From the NCBI GenBank assembly GCA_017577365.1, contig PKRJ01000001.1, forward strand, positions 124,001 through 188,000: DNA of 64,000 nucleotides, in the 5' to 3' direction. Below the pieces are notes generated by a model, which did no database searches, was not told the origin of the DNA, and worked only from the letters and a program-made list of their open reading frames with translations. A program made the position numbers and the translations under genes. This stretch comes from Gammaproteobacteria bacterium. Lineage in GTDB: Bacteria; Pseudomonadota; Gammaproteobacteria; Steroidobacterales; Rariloculaceae. Shown piece after piece: positions 43,883 through 53,152 of this stretch (positions are counted from its first letter, which is position 1; the number at the start of each line of letters is the position of its first letter).

Positions 43883-43931
43883 GGACAGGAAGTTCGTAGG
43901 AAACAAGAGCGATAACTGGACAGGAAGTTCG
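43883..43931. repeat. Pair of 14-base direct repeats upstream of the CuA subunit gene
   Basis: GGACAGGAAGTTCG occurs at 43883-43896 and again at 43918-43931, 35 bases apart. They sit in the 165-base gap between the azurin gene and the CuA subunit gene. The sequence is not repeated elsewhere that I noticed. It could be a regulator-binding pair or the trace of a small duplication. Confidence 0.55.
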
Positions 43932-44024
43932 AGCGGAGTGAGCGAGAAGATCTAGGGACCGGCACACCGTAGACCGAGCAGCCGAGCGGACGGCTGCCGA
44001 CACACGAATGGGGGTGCATGCGAT

Positions 44025-45377
44025 ATGGCTTTAGCCGTCGTCATCGTCCTGCTCGTCGCAGGGTCCCTGATCTTCCATTTCGCGAGCCCGTGGTACTTCA
44101 CTCCCCTCGCGTCGAACTGGAGCGCCGTCGACTTCACCGTCGGCGTGACGTTCTGGGTCACCGGCATCGTCTTCGTTGCCGTCAATCTCTTCACTGCGTA
44201 CTGCCTCATCAAGTACCGGCACCGTAAAGCGCATCGCGCGCACTACGAGCCGGAAAGCAAGAAGCTCGAGATCTCGCTGACGGCCATCACGGCCGTCGGC
44301 GTCGCCGCGATGCTCACGCCGGGCCTCTTCGTCTGGGGCGATTTCGTCCGCGTCCCCGAGGACGCGATGGTCGTCGAGGCGCTCGCGAAGCAGTGGCATT
44401 GGAGCTACCGCTTCCCCGGCAGCGACGGCAAGCTCGGACGCACCGACGTGCGTCACATGACCGTCGACAACCCGTTCGGGCTCGACCCCAACGATCCGGC
44501 CGGTCAGGACGATATCCTCGTGGCGAATCCGGTGCTGCACTTGCCGGTCGATCGGCCGATCCATCTGCTGCTGCGCTCGTCGGACGTGTTGCACAACTTC
44601 GCCGTGCCGCAGTTCCGCGCCAAGATGGACGCCGTGCCGGGCATGGTCACGTATCAATGGTTCACGCCGACGCGCGTCGGCACGTACGAGCTCTTGTGCG
44701 AGGAGCTCTGCGGGATCGCGCATTTCGCGATGCGCGGCCGCGTCGTCGTCGACCCGTTCGCCGATTTCGAGTCCTGGCTCGCCGAGCAGCCGACCTTCGC
44801 CGAGACCGCCGCGCGGCCCATGGGCGATCCGCAGTCGGGGGCGGCGACGTATGCCGTGTGCAGCGCGTGTCACGGCGCGCAGGGCGAGGGCAACCCTCAG
44901 CTGAACGCGCCGAAGATCGCGGGCCAGGAGGCTTGGTACCTCAAGCGGCAGATCAGGCTCTATCAGCAGGGTATCCGCGGCACCGATCCGCGCGACCCGT
45001 ACGGCATGCAGATGGCGCCGATGGCGAACACGCTGACGACCGAGCAGGCGCTCGCGGACGTCGCCGCATACATCGAGTCGCTGCCCGATCGACCCGCGGA
45101 GCCGACGGTCAGCGGTAACGCGGCGCGCGGGCGAACGCTTTATCAGACGTGCGCCGGCTGTCACGGGCGTGACGGGCGCGGCATCTGGAGCACGAATGCG
45201 CCGCGGCTGGCCGGGATGAGCGATTGGTATCTGAAACGCCAGCTCGAGTATTTCCGCGACGGCGTTCGCGGCGCGCATGCGGACGACCTTTACGGGCTAC
45301 AGATGGCGATGATGGCGGCGAGCCTGCGGGACGAGCGGGCAATCGACGACGTCATCGCGTACATCAATTCGCTTTGA
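44025..45377 (+). CDS. coxB: Cytochrome c oxidase subunit II fused to two cytochrome c domains
   Basis: 450 residues. Two membrane helices (about 3-22 and 40-62) lead to a CuA cupredoxin domain whose ligands are intact: a His in DVLHNFAV, then Cys225, Glu227, Cys229, His233 and Met236 in CEELCGIAHFAM. Two class I haem c domains follow, with CSACH at 279-283 and CAGCH at 376-380. The protein therefore makes a caa3-type oxidase with an extra haem, able to take electrons from azurin or soluble cytochromes. The two haem domains are similar to each other (both have WYLKRQ and GMQMA/GLQMA-like segments), suggesting internal duplication. Confidence 0.93.
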   Translation: MALAVVIVLLVAGSLIFHFASPWYFTPLASNWSAVDFTVGVTFWVTGIVFVAVNLFTAYCLIKYRHRKAHRAHYEPESKKLEISLTAITAVGVAAMLTPGLFVWGDFVRVPEDAMVVEALAKQWHWSYRFPGSDGKLGRTDVRHMTVDNPFGLDPNDPAGQDDILVANPVLHLPVDRPIHLLLRSSDVLHNFAVPQFRAKMDAVPGMVTYQWFTPTRVGTYELLCEELCGIAHFAMRGRVVVDPFADFESWLAEQPTFAETAARPMGDPQSGAATYAVCSACHGAQGEGNPQLNAPKIAGQEAWYLKRQIRLYQQGIRGTDPRDPYGMQMAPMANTLTTEQALADVAAYIESLPDRPAEPTVSGNAARGRTLYQTCAGCHGRDGRGIWSTNAPRLAGMSDWYLKRQLEYFRDGVRGAHADDLYGLQMAMMAASLRDERAIDDVIAYINSL

Positions 45378-45475
45378 AGGAAGGAAGCGAGGGATATCGA
45401 CCTTGACGGGATGATGACTGAATCGCTTTGAGCGGCCGACGCAAGGACACGCGGCGGCCGGCGAAGGGGGTGCTC

Positions 45476-47209
45476 ATGGCTTACGTCGCAATCGCCGACC
45501 GGGATCACCATCTCCACGATCCCCAGACCTTCGTCACGAAGTACATCTGGAGCCAGGATCACAAGGTGATCGCGATCCAGTACGGCAGCGTCGCGATACT
45601 CGTCGGCCTCGTCGCGCTGGGACTCTCGCTGCTGATGCGTCTGCAGATCGGCTTTCCCGAGACGTTCTCGTTCATCACGCCGTACAGCTACTACCAGTTC
45701 GTGACCATGCACGGGATGATCATGGTCATCTATCTGCTGACGGCGCTCTTCTTGGGCGGTTTCGGCAACTACTTGATTCCGCTCATGTGCGGGGCGAGAG
45801 ACATGGTCTTCCCGTACATGAACATGCTGAGCTTCTGGGTCTACTTTCTTTCGGTCATCGTGCTCATCGCGAGCTTCTTCGTGCCCGGCGGGCCGACCGG
45901 CGCCGGCTGGACGCTCTATCCGCCGCAAGCGATCGCCGAAGGCACCTCGGGCGTCGACTGGGGCATCGTGCTGATGCTCGTCTCGCTCGCGATATTCATC
46001 GTCGCGTTCACGATGGGCGGCCTGAACTACGTGACGACCGTGCTTCAGGCGCGCTGCCGCGGCATGACGCTGATGCGGATGCCGCTCTCGGTGTGGGGCA
46101 TCTTCATCGCGACGATCCTCGGTCTGTTCGCGTTCCCCGCGCTGCTCGTCGCGGCGATCATGCTGCTCCTCGACCGCGCGATCGGCACGAGCTTCTTCAT
46201 GCCCGCGTTGATCTCGATGGGCACGCAAACGGGCAACGACGGCGGCAGCCCGATCCTGTTCCAGCACCTGTTCTGGTTCTTCGGGCACCCCGAGGTCTAT
46301 ATCGTCGCGCTGCCGGCGTTCGGCATCGTCTCCGACCTCCTCGCGACGCACGCGCGCAAGAACATCTTCGGCTATCGCATGATGGTCTGGGCGATCGTCG
46401 CGATCGGCGTGCTGTCGTTCGTCGTGTGGGCGCACCACATGTACGTCAGCGGCATGAACCCGTATTTCGGGTTCTTCTTCGCCACGACGACGCTGATCAT
46501 CGCCGTGCCGACCGCGATCAAGGTCTACAACTGGATTCTGACCTTGTGGCGCGGCGACATTCACTTCACGTTGCCGATGCTGTGGGCTTGCGGCTTCATC
46601 TTCACGTTCGTCCACGGCGGTCTCACCGGCCTCTTCCTCGGCAACGTCACGGTCGACCTGCCGCTGTCGGACACGTATTTCGTGATCGGCCATTTCCACA
46701 TGGTCATGGGCGTCTCGCCGGTGATGGTGCTGTTCGGAGCGATCTATCACTGGTTCCCGAAGATGACCGGGAAGATGGCGAACGAGACGCTCGGCAAGAT
46801 CCATTTCTGGATGACGTTCCTCGGCACGTACGCGATCTACCTGCCGATGCACTATCTCGGCATTCTCGGCATGCCCCGCCGCTACTACGCGTACGGCAAC
46901 ACGGAGGTGCTGCCCGAGTCCGGCGTGATCGTGAACCAGGGCATCACGATCGCCGCGATCATCGTCGCGGTCGCGCAGCTGATCTTCCTGGTCAACGTGT
47001 TCTACAGCCTGAAGAAGGGCAAGCCGGCGGAAGAGAATCCGTGGCGCGCGACGACGCTCGAGTGGCAGACGCCGGATACGCCCCCGAAGCACGGCAACTG
47101 GGGACCGAAGCTTCCCGTCGTATACCGCTGGGCGTACGACTACAGCGTCCCGGGCGCGGACCGCGACTTCATTCCGCAGAACGAGCCGCCTCGAGAAGCG
47201 AAGGCGTAG
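45476..47209 (+). CDS. coxA: Cytochrome c oxidase subunit I (haem-copper oxidase, first cluster)
   Basis: 577 residues with 12 or more membrane helices. Haem and CuB ligands are visible in TMHGMIMVIYLL, FWFFGHPEVYIVALP (His-Tyr crosslink pair and the D-channel Glu), VWAHHMYVSG and VIGHFHMVMG. The K-channel Lys is in AVPTAIKVYNW. The loop GARDMVFPYMN departs from the usual GAPDMAFPRMN, and GHFHMVM replaces AHFHYVL, so this is a distinct branch from the second subunit I at 60822. The start is the ATG at 45476, with AAGGGGG just before it. Confidence 0.94.
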   Translation: MAYVAIADRDHHLHDPQTFVTKYIWSQDHKVIAIQYGSVAILVGLVALGLSLLMRLQIGFPETFSFITPYSYYQFVTMHGMIMVIYLLTALFLGGFGNYLIPLMCGARDMVFPYMNMLSFWVYFLSVIVLIASFFVPGGPTGAGWTLYPPQAIAEGTSGVDWGIVLMLVSLAIFIVAFTMGGLNYVTTVLQARCRGMTLMRMPLSVWGIFIATILGLFAFPALLVAAIMLLLDRAIGTSFFMPALISMGTQTGNDGGSPILFQHLFWFFGHPEVYIVALPAFGIVSDLLATHARKNIFGYRMMVWAIVAIGVLSFVVWAHHMYVSGMNPYFGFFFATTTLIIAVPTAIKVYNWILTLWRGDIHFTLPMLWACGFIFTFVHGGLTGLFLGNVTVDLPLSDTYFVIGHFHMVMGVSPVMVLFGAIYHWFPKMTGKMANETLGKIHFWMTFLGTYAIYLPMHYLGILGMPRRYYAYGNTEVLPESGVIVNQGITIAAIIVAVAQLIFLVNVFYSLKKGKPAEENPWRATTLEWQTPDTPPKHGNWGPKLPVVYRWAYDYSVPGADRDFIPQNEPPREAKA

Positions 47210-47230
47210 CGCACGAAGGAGACCCGGCCG

Positions 47231-47920
47231 ATGATGACGGCGCTCCTGATCGCGATGCTGACGGGGATCACCATATGGTTCCTCGTCGTCCAGCGGCTGA
47301 AGACGAAACCCTGGGCCGAGCACGGCGTGATCGTCGGCAGCCAGGAAGGGTTGACGTCGTCGGCGCCGCGAGTCGGTCTCTGGGTCTTTCTCGGCGTTGT
47401 GACGAGCCTGTTCCTCGTCTTCGTCGGCGCTTACATCATGCGCAAGGATCATGGCCACGGCGGCGGCATGCACGCGTGGGTTCCGGTCGACGATCCGGAT
47501 GTGCTGTGGCTCAACACCGCCGTGCTCGTGCTCGCGAGCGTGGCGATGCAGATCGCGCGCAACGCGATCGCGAGGGGTGCAGTCGCGAAGGCGAAGCCGA
47601 CTTTCGCGATGGGGGGTCTGCTGACCGTGCTCTTCCTCGCGGGTCAGGTGTGGGCATGGCGGCAGCTCTCCGCGACGGGCCTGTACACCGCCGAGACGCC
47701 CGCGTACGCGTTCTTCATTCTGCTCACCGCGGTGCATGGGCTGCACCTCGTCGGCGGCCTGTTCGTGCTCGCACGCACCGCGCTCCGAATGCGAGAGCTC
47801 GATCCGGGCAACGCGGTCGCGCTCGCGCGGGCCGATATGAGCATCGGTCTTTGCACGACGTACTGGCATTTCCTGCTCGTCGTCTGGATCGGATTGTTCT
47901 GGCTGCTGATGACCACGTAG
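47231..47920 (+). CDS. Haem-copper oxidase subunit III-like protein (first of two)
   Basis: 229 residues with about six membrane helices. RVGLWVFLGVVTSLFLVFVG and the C-terminal HGLHLVGGLFVLAR and TTYWHFLLVVWIGLFWLL place it in the subunit III (CoxC/CyoC) family. It starts 21 bases after subunit I. An additional subunit III follows immediately, so this cluster carries a pair. A His/Gly-rich loop (DHGHGGGMHAW) is not typical. Confidence 0.85.
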   Translation: MMTALLIAMLTGITIWFLVVQRLKTKPWAEHGVIVGSQEGLTSSAPRVGLWVFLGVVTSLFLVFVGAYIMRKDHGHGGGMHAWVPVDDPDVLWLNTAVLVLASVAMQIARNAIARGAVAKAKPTFAMGGLLTVLFLAGQVWAWRQLSATGLYTAETPAYAFFILLTAVHGLHLVGGLFVLARTALRMRELDPGNAVALARADMSIGLCTTYWHFLLVVWIGLFWLLMTT

Positions 47921-48002
47921 CGAAAAACGTAAGCCGCGGCACGACTCGCTCGGCGAGCTGGACGGCGGCTCCGGAACGGTATAGCGGGAGGAAGCAAGAG
48001 CC

Positions 48003-48695
48003 ATGGCGGAACACGGGGTGACCGCGATCGCGGAGGAAACGCCGGCCGAAGGGTGGCGCAGCATCGTCTCGGATTGGTCTCAAGACAAGCAGACCTTCCA
48101 CGTGCCGTGGGGCAAGGCGATGATGTGGATCTTCCTCGTCAGCGACACGTTCATCTTCACTTGCTTCCTCGTCTCGTACATGAACGTGCGCATCTCGACG
48201 GCGGTGCCGTGGCCGAATCCGAGCGAGGTCTTCGCGCTGCACGCTTTCGGACGCGACATTCCGCTGCTCCTGATCGCGATCATGACGTTCATCCTGATCA
48301 CGAGCAGCGGCACGATGGCGATGGCGGTGAATTACGGCTATCGGCGCGACCGGGCGAGGACGACGGCGCTGATGCTCATCACCGCGGCGTTCGGCGCCAC
48401 CTTCGTCGGCATGCAGGCCTTCGAGTGGACGAAGCTGATCATGGAGGGCGTGAGACCCTGGGAGAACCCGTTCGGCGCCGAGCAGTTCGGCGCGTCGTTC
48501 TTCATGATCACGGGCTTCCACGGGATGCACGTGTCCATCGGCGTCATCTACCTCGTGACCGTTGCGTTGAAAGTCCTTCGAGGCGATTACGAGCGCGCCG
48601 GCGGTAACTACGAGATCGTCGAGATCGCAGGCCTCTACTGGCACTTCGTCGATCTCGTCTGGGTCTTCATCTTCGCGTTCTTCTATTTGTGGTGA
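48003..48695 (+). CDS. coxC: Haem-copper oxidase subunit III (second of two)
   Basis: 230 residues with about five membrane helices. It shows the subunit III pattern more clearly than its neighbour: KAMMWIFLVSDTFIFTCFLV, GTMAMAVNYGYRRD, FFMITGFHGMHVSIGVIYLV and AGLYWHFVDLVWVFIFAFFY. Subunit III stabilises proton delivery in subunit I. It follows the first subunit III after 82 bases and is followed by subunit IV after seven. Confidence 0.92.
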   Translation: MAEHGVTAIAEETPAEGWRSIVSDWSQDKQTFHVPWGKAMMWIFLVSDTFIFTCFLVSYMNVRISTAVPWPNPSEVFALHAFGRDIPLLLIAIMTFILITSSGTMAMAVNYGYRRDRARTTALMLITAAFGATFVGMQAFEWTKLIMEGVRPWENPFGAEQFGASFFMITGFHGMHVSIGVIYLVTVALKVLRGDYERAGGNYEIVEIAGLYWHFVDLVWVFIFAFFYLW

Positions 48696-48702
48696 GGCTC
48701 GT

Positions 48703-49077
48703 ATGGCGACGGTGGAAAGCGGGCAGGTTCACGGCGGCGCGGCAAGCCACGGCCAGCAGCACCCGATCAAGATCTACATCGTGATCTGGGCACTGCTCTT
48801 CGTCTTCAGCGCGTTCTCGTATTTCACGGATTTTCTCGACCACGGCTGGCTGCGTTGGGGGCTGATCCTGCTCTTCATGTTCCTGAAGGCCGGCTTCATC
48901 GTCGCGATCTTCATGCATTTGGCGTGGGAGCGGCTCGCGCTGATCTACGCGATTCTGACGCCGCCGGTCGTGCTCTTGTTCCTGATCGCGCTGATGGCCA
49001 TCGAAGGAGACTACACGCTGCTGACACGGCTCGACTTCTTCTCCGAGCCGGCGCCGATCACCGCGTCCGAGCACTGA
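48703..49077 (+). CDS. Cytochrome oxidase subunit IV (prokaryotic type)
   Basis: 124 residues with three membrane helices. KIYIVIWALLFVFSAFSYFT, then GLILLFMFLKAGFIVAIFMHL and a third helix match the prokaryotic COX4/CyoD-like family, including the conserved K-x-x-x-x-x-x-F-M-H-L segment. Subunit IV supports assembly of the metal centres. It is in the oxidase operon, seven bases after subunit III. Confidence 0.88.
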   Translation: MATVESGQVHGGAASHGQQHPIKIYIVIWALLFVFSAFSYFTDFLDHGWLRWGLILLFMFLKAGFIVAIFMHLAWERLALIYAILTPPVVLLFLIALMAIEGDYTLLTRLDFFSEPAPITASEH

Positions 49078-49088
49078 GGAAGAGAGCG

Positions 49089-49376
49089 ATGCTTCTCTGG
49101 TTTCTCGGTCTCGTCATCGCGCTCGTGATCTGGGCGCAAATCTGGAAGACGAACCCGACGATGGCGTTCGGCATCCTCATCGGCCTGCCGATCGCCTGGG
49201 TCGCATCGAAGCTCATCACACCCTATTTGACAGGAGTCGCGCCCGTGCCCGTCTGGCTACCGCCGCTGCCTTTCGCGATCGTTGCGGTCACGCTCTTCGT
49301 CTTCGGCGTCCTCGTGTGGATACGCGGAACGCGCGCGGAGCGTCAGCGCGTGCGCGAGGAACACCGAACCGAATGA
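49089..49376 (+). CDS. Small membrane protein of the first oxidase operon
   Basis: 95 residues with three short hydrophobic segments (about 2-18, 24-42 and 58-78) and a basic tail (RGTRAERQRVREEH). I recognise no family. It starts 11 bases after subunit IV behind GAAGAGAG, so it is part of the operon and likely an accessory or assembly protein of this oxidase. Function is unknown. Confidence 0.7.
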   Translation: MLLWFLGLVIALVIWAQIWKTNPTMAFGILIGLPIAWVASKLITPYLTGVAPVPVWLPPLPFAIVAVTLFVFGVLVWIRGTRAERQRVREEHRTE

Positions 49377-49464
49377 CACGGGGCCAGCCGCCCTCAGCGC
49401 ATCGGCCGCCGATGCCGGCAACGGGTGCCGTCGTTCTAGAGCGCCGCTCTCGCCGGCGCGACGC

Positions 49465-50835
<1,371 letters not shown>

Positions 50836-50850
50836 CGCCGTCGTCTCCGC

Positions 50851-51420
50851 CTAGAGCTCCGCGGCCGCGGAATGGCTCACGCCGCCTGCGTCGCCGGCCC
50901 CGACGAGCTCGAGGATCCGTCGAATCAGCTCGGCGACGCCTTCGATCACGAGCAGGAGCGCGGTGAGCGGTATCGCGCTCTTCAAGAGCGGCACGAACGG
51001 ATACGGCAAGCCGCCGGCTTCGCGCGAACCTTCGCGAATCCGCCACGACGTCTCGACGTAGTCCCAGCTCACCGCCAGGATGAATATCGAGACCGGCAGG
51101 AGCAGCAGCAGAATGCCGAGGACGTCGACGAGCGCTCGACGCTTGCGTGACAGACGCCGGTAGAGGATGTCCACTCTGACGTGCTCGTCGTGCTTCAGCG
51201 TGTACGCCGCGGCGAGCATGAAAACGAGCGCGTGCAGCCAGACGACGCCTTCCTGCATCCAGATCCAGCCGACGTCGAAGGCGTAACGCAGCACGACGAT
51301 GACGAACGTGCCGACGACCATCGGCACAGTGAGCCACGCGACGAGGTTGCCGGTCGTCTCGCTTACACGCTGCAGCGCAGCGCTCAGCCAGCGAAGCTTG
51401 TCGGCCGTCGTATCGTTCAA
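50851..51420 (-). CDS. dctQ: TRAP transporter small permease DctQ
   Basis: 189 residues with four membrane helices. FVIVVLRYAFDVGWIWMQEG and the A-x-x-x-x-x-(D/E)-H-x-R-V-D motif (TLKHDEHVRVDILYRRLS) are the DctQ signatures. No ATG is available before the first helix; I choose TTG at 51420 (LNDTTADKLRWL), which gives the usual length, but no strong ribosome-binding site supports it. It is coupled to dctM and lies 20 bases after the TPR gene. Confidence 0.85.
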   Translation of the reverse strand: MNDTTADKLRWLSAALQRVSETTGNLVAWLTVPMVVGTFVIVVLRYAFDVGWIWMQEGVVWLHALVFMLAAAYTLKHDEHVRVDILYRRLSRKRRALVDVLGILLLLLPVSIFILAVSWDYVETSWRIREGSREAGGLPYPFVPLLKSAIPLTALLLVIEGVAELIRRILELVGAGDAGGVSHSAAAEL

Positions 51421-51440
51421 CGGAGAGCGGAGATTGTCGT

Positions 51441-51767
51441 CTAGTGATCGTCCGGCTGGCGCGTGATTCGCTTCAGGAACACGCGCATTTCCTTCTCGGC
51501 CTGCTTGTCCCCCCGCCGCGCGGCGACGTCGATGCCTCGGCGATAAGCTTCGGCGGCGTCCCTCTCGCGGCCCGAATCGACGAGAATCCGGCCGAGCAAT
51601 TTCCAGGCGGCAGAATAATCGGGGTCCTGCTCGACGGCAACCTGCGCATGCTCGAGCGCGCGATCGAGCACGCCGTCCGCGTGGTACCGTGCCGCGAGCG
51701 CGAGCCGCGCGGCGGGCCCGTCCTTGCCGGACGCGATCATGGCCTCGAGCTGCTCGATCATGCCCAT
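51441..51767 (-). CDS. TPR-repeat protein
   Basis: 108 residues made of about two to three tetratricopeptide repeats (AARLALAARYHADGVLDRAL, EQDPDYSAAWKLLGRILVDS, RERDAAEAYRRGIDVAARRG). It has no signal peptide, so it is probably a cytoplasmic protein-binding helper. I choose the ATG at 51767 because GGGAGGA lies eight bases upstream; a TTG at 51788 that overlaps the trkA stop is the alternative. The partner is unknown; it sits between trkA and dctQM. Confidence 0.75.
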   Translation of the reverse strand: MGMIEQLEAMIASGKDGPAARLALAARYHADGVLDRALEHAQVAVEQDPDYSAAWKLLGRILVDSGRERDAAEAYRRGIDVAARRGDKQAEKEMRVFLKRITRQPDDH

Positions 51768-51784
51768 CGGCTCGTCCTCCCGAC

Positions 51785-53149
51785 TCAACCCACCTCGAAG
51801 AGCCGCTCGACCTCGTCGATCTGCCGGCGATCGGCCATGAACAGAATGACATGATCGTCCGCCTCGATCACGAGATCATGATGCGCCATCAGCACGGTCT
51901 CGCCGCGAACGACCGCGCTGATCGTCGCGCCGCGCGGCAAGCGGATCTCGCCGACGGCGCGCCCGACGACTTTCGACTCCTCCGGCGTTCCATGCGCGAC
52001 GGCCTCGATCGCCTCGGCGGCGCCGCGTCGGAGCGAATGCACTTTGACGACGTCGCCGCGGCGGACGTGCGCGAGCAGCGTGCCGAGCGTGATTTGCTGC
52101 GGCGAGATCGCGACGTCGATCGTTCCCGACTCCACGAGCTCGGCGTACGCGGGCTTGTTGATCAGCGACATGACCTTGCGCGCGCCGAGTCGTTTCGCCA
52201 GCATCGCGGAGAGAATGTTCGCCTCCTCGGCGTTCGTCACCGCGACGAAGACGTCCGCGCTGTCGATATTCTCGTCGAGCAGGAGCTCTTCGTCCGCCGC
52301 GTCCCCGTGCAGCACGATGGCCTTGTCCAGGAGCTCCGCGATTTCCCTCGCTCGCTCCCATCGGCGCTCGATGACCTTGACGTTGTTCGTGTCCTCTAGC
52401 GCGCGGGCGAGCCGGAGCCCGATGTTGCCGCCGCCCGCGATCACGACCCTGCGCACCGGCTCGTCGAGCTTGCGCATCTCCGACAGCACGGTGCGGATAT
52501 CCTTGCGAGACGCGATGAAGAAGACCTCGTCGCCTTCCTCGACGACGGTATCGCCGTCCGGGATGATGCCGCGCCCGCCGCGGTAGATCGCGACGACGCG
52601 GCTCTCGACGTTCGGGATGTGCTGCGGCAGCTCGCGCAGCGGCCGGCCGACGAGGGCCCCGCCGCGATGAGCCTTCGCCGCGACGAGCCGCACGCGGCCG
52701 TCGGCGAACTCGAGCACCTGCAGCGCCCCGGGGAAATGGATCAGCTGCTCGATGTATTCCGTCACGAGCGCCTCGGGGCTGACGCAAACGTCGACCGCGA
52801 GGCGATCCGTGCCGAAGAGCTCCGCGTGGCGGACATATTCGTTCGCGCGAATCCGTGCGATCTTCGTCGGCGTCTTGAACAGCGTGTACGCGACCTGGCA
52901 CGCGATCATGTTGATCTCGTCGCTGTCCGTCAGCGCGATGATCATGTCCGCGTCGCGCGCGCCGGCGCGCTCGAGCACGTCGGGGTAAGCGGCGTTGCCG
53001 ACGACGGTGCGGACGTCGAGCCGGTCCTGCAGCTCGCGCAGCACGTCGGGATTGCGGTCCACGATCGTGACCTCGTTCGCTTCTTCGCGGGCGAGGCTAT
53101 AGGCGACCGTGGAACCGACTTGCCCGGCGCCGAGAATCAGTATGTTCAT
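51785..53149 (-). CDS. trkA: TrkA, regulatory NAD-binding subunit of potassium uptake
   Basis: 454 residues with two tandem RCK units. Each has a Rossmann motif (ILGAGQVGSTVAYSLA at about 4 and VVIAGGGNIGLRLARALE at about 230), and each is followed by a TrkA-C subdomain. TrkA gates the TrkH/TrkG potassium channel with NAD(H) or ATP; no trkH is in the window. It begins three bases after the uvrD stop, so the two are probably co-transcribed. Confidence 0.94.
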   Translation of the reverse strand: MNILILGAGQVGSTVAYSLAREEANEVTIVDRNPDVLRELQDRLDVRTVVGNAAYPDVLERAGARDADMIIALTDSDEINMIACQVAYTLFKTPTKIARIRANEYVRHAELFGTDRLAVDVCVSPEALVTEYIEQLIHFPGALQVLEFADGRVRLVAAKAHRGGALVGRPLRELPQHIPNVESRVVAIYRGGRGIIPDGDTVVEEGDEVFFIASRKDIRTVLSEMRKLDEPVRRVVIAGGGNIGLRLARALEDTNNVKVIERRWERAREIAELLDKAIVLHGDAADEELLLDENIDSADVFVAVTNAEEANILSAMLAKRLGARKVMSLINKPAYAELVESGTIDVAISPQQITLGTLLAHVRRGDVVKVHSLRRGAAEAIEAVAHGTPEESKVVGRAVGEIRLPRGATISAVVRGETVLMAHHDLVIEADDHVILFMADRRQIDEVERLFEVG

Positions 53150-53152
53150 GCG

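Noticed and set aside
45290..48064. Long minus-strand open frame opposite the first oxidase cluster
   Set aside because: It is the antisense shadow of subunit I and III genes. Its product is His/Arg/Asp-rich without a fold or ribosome-binding site.
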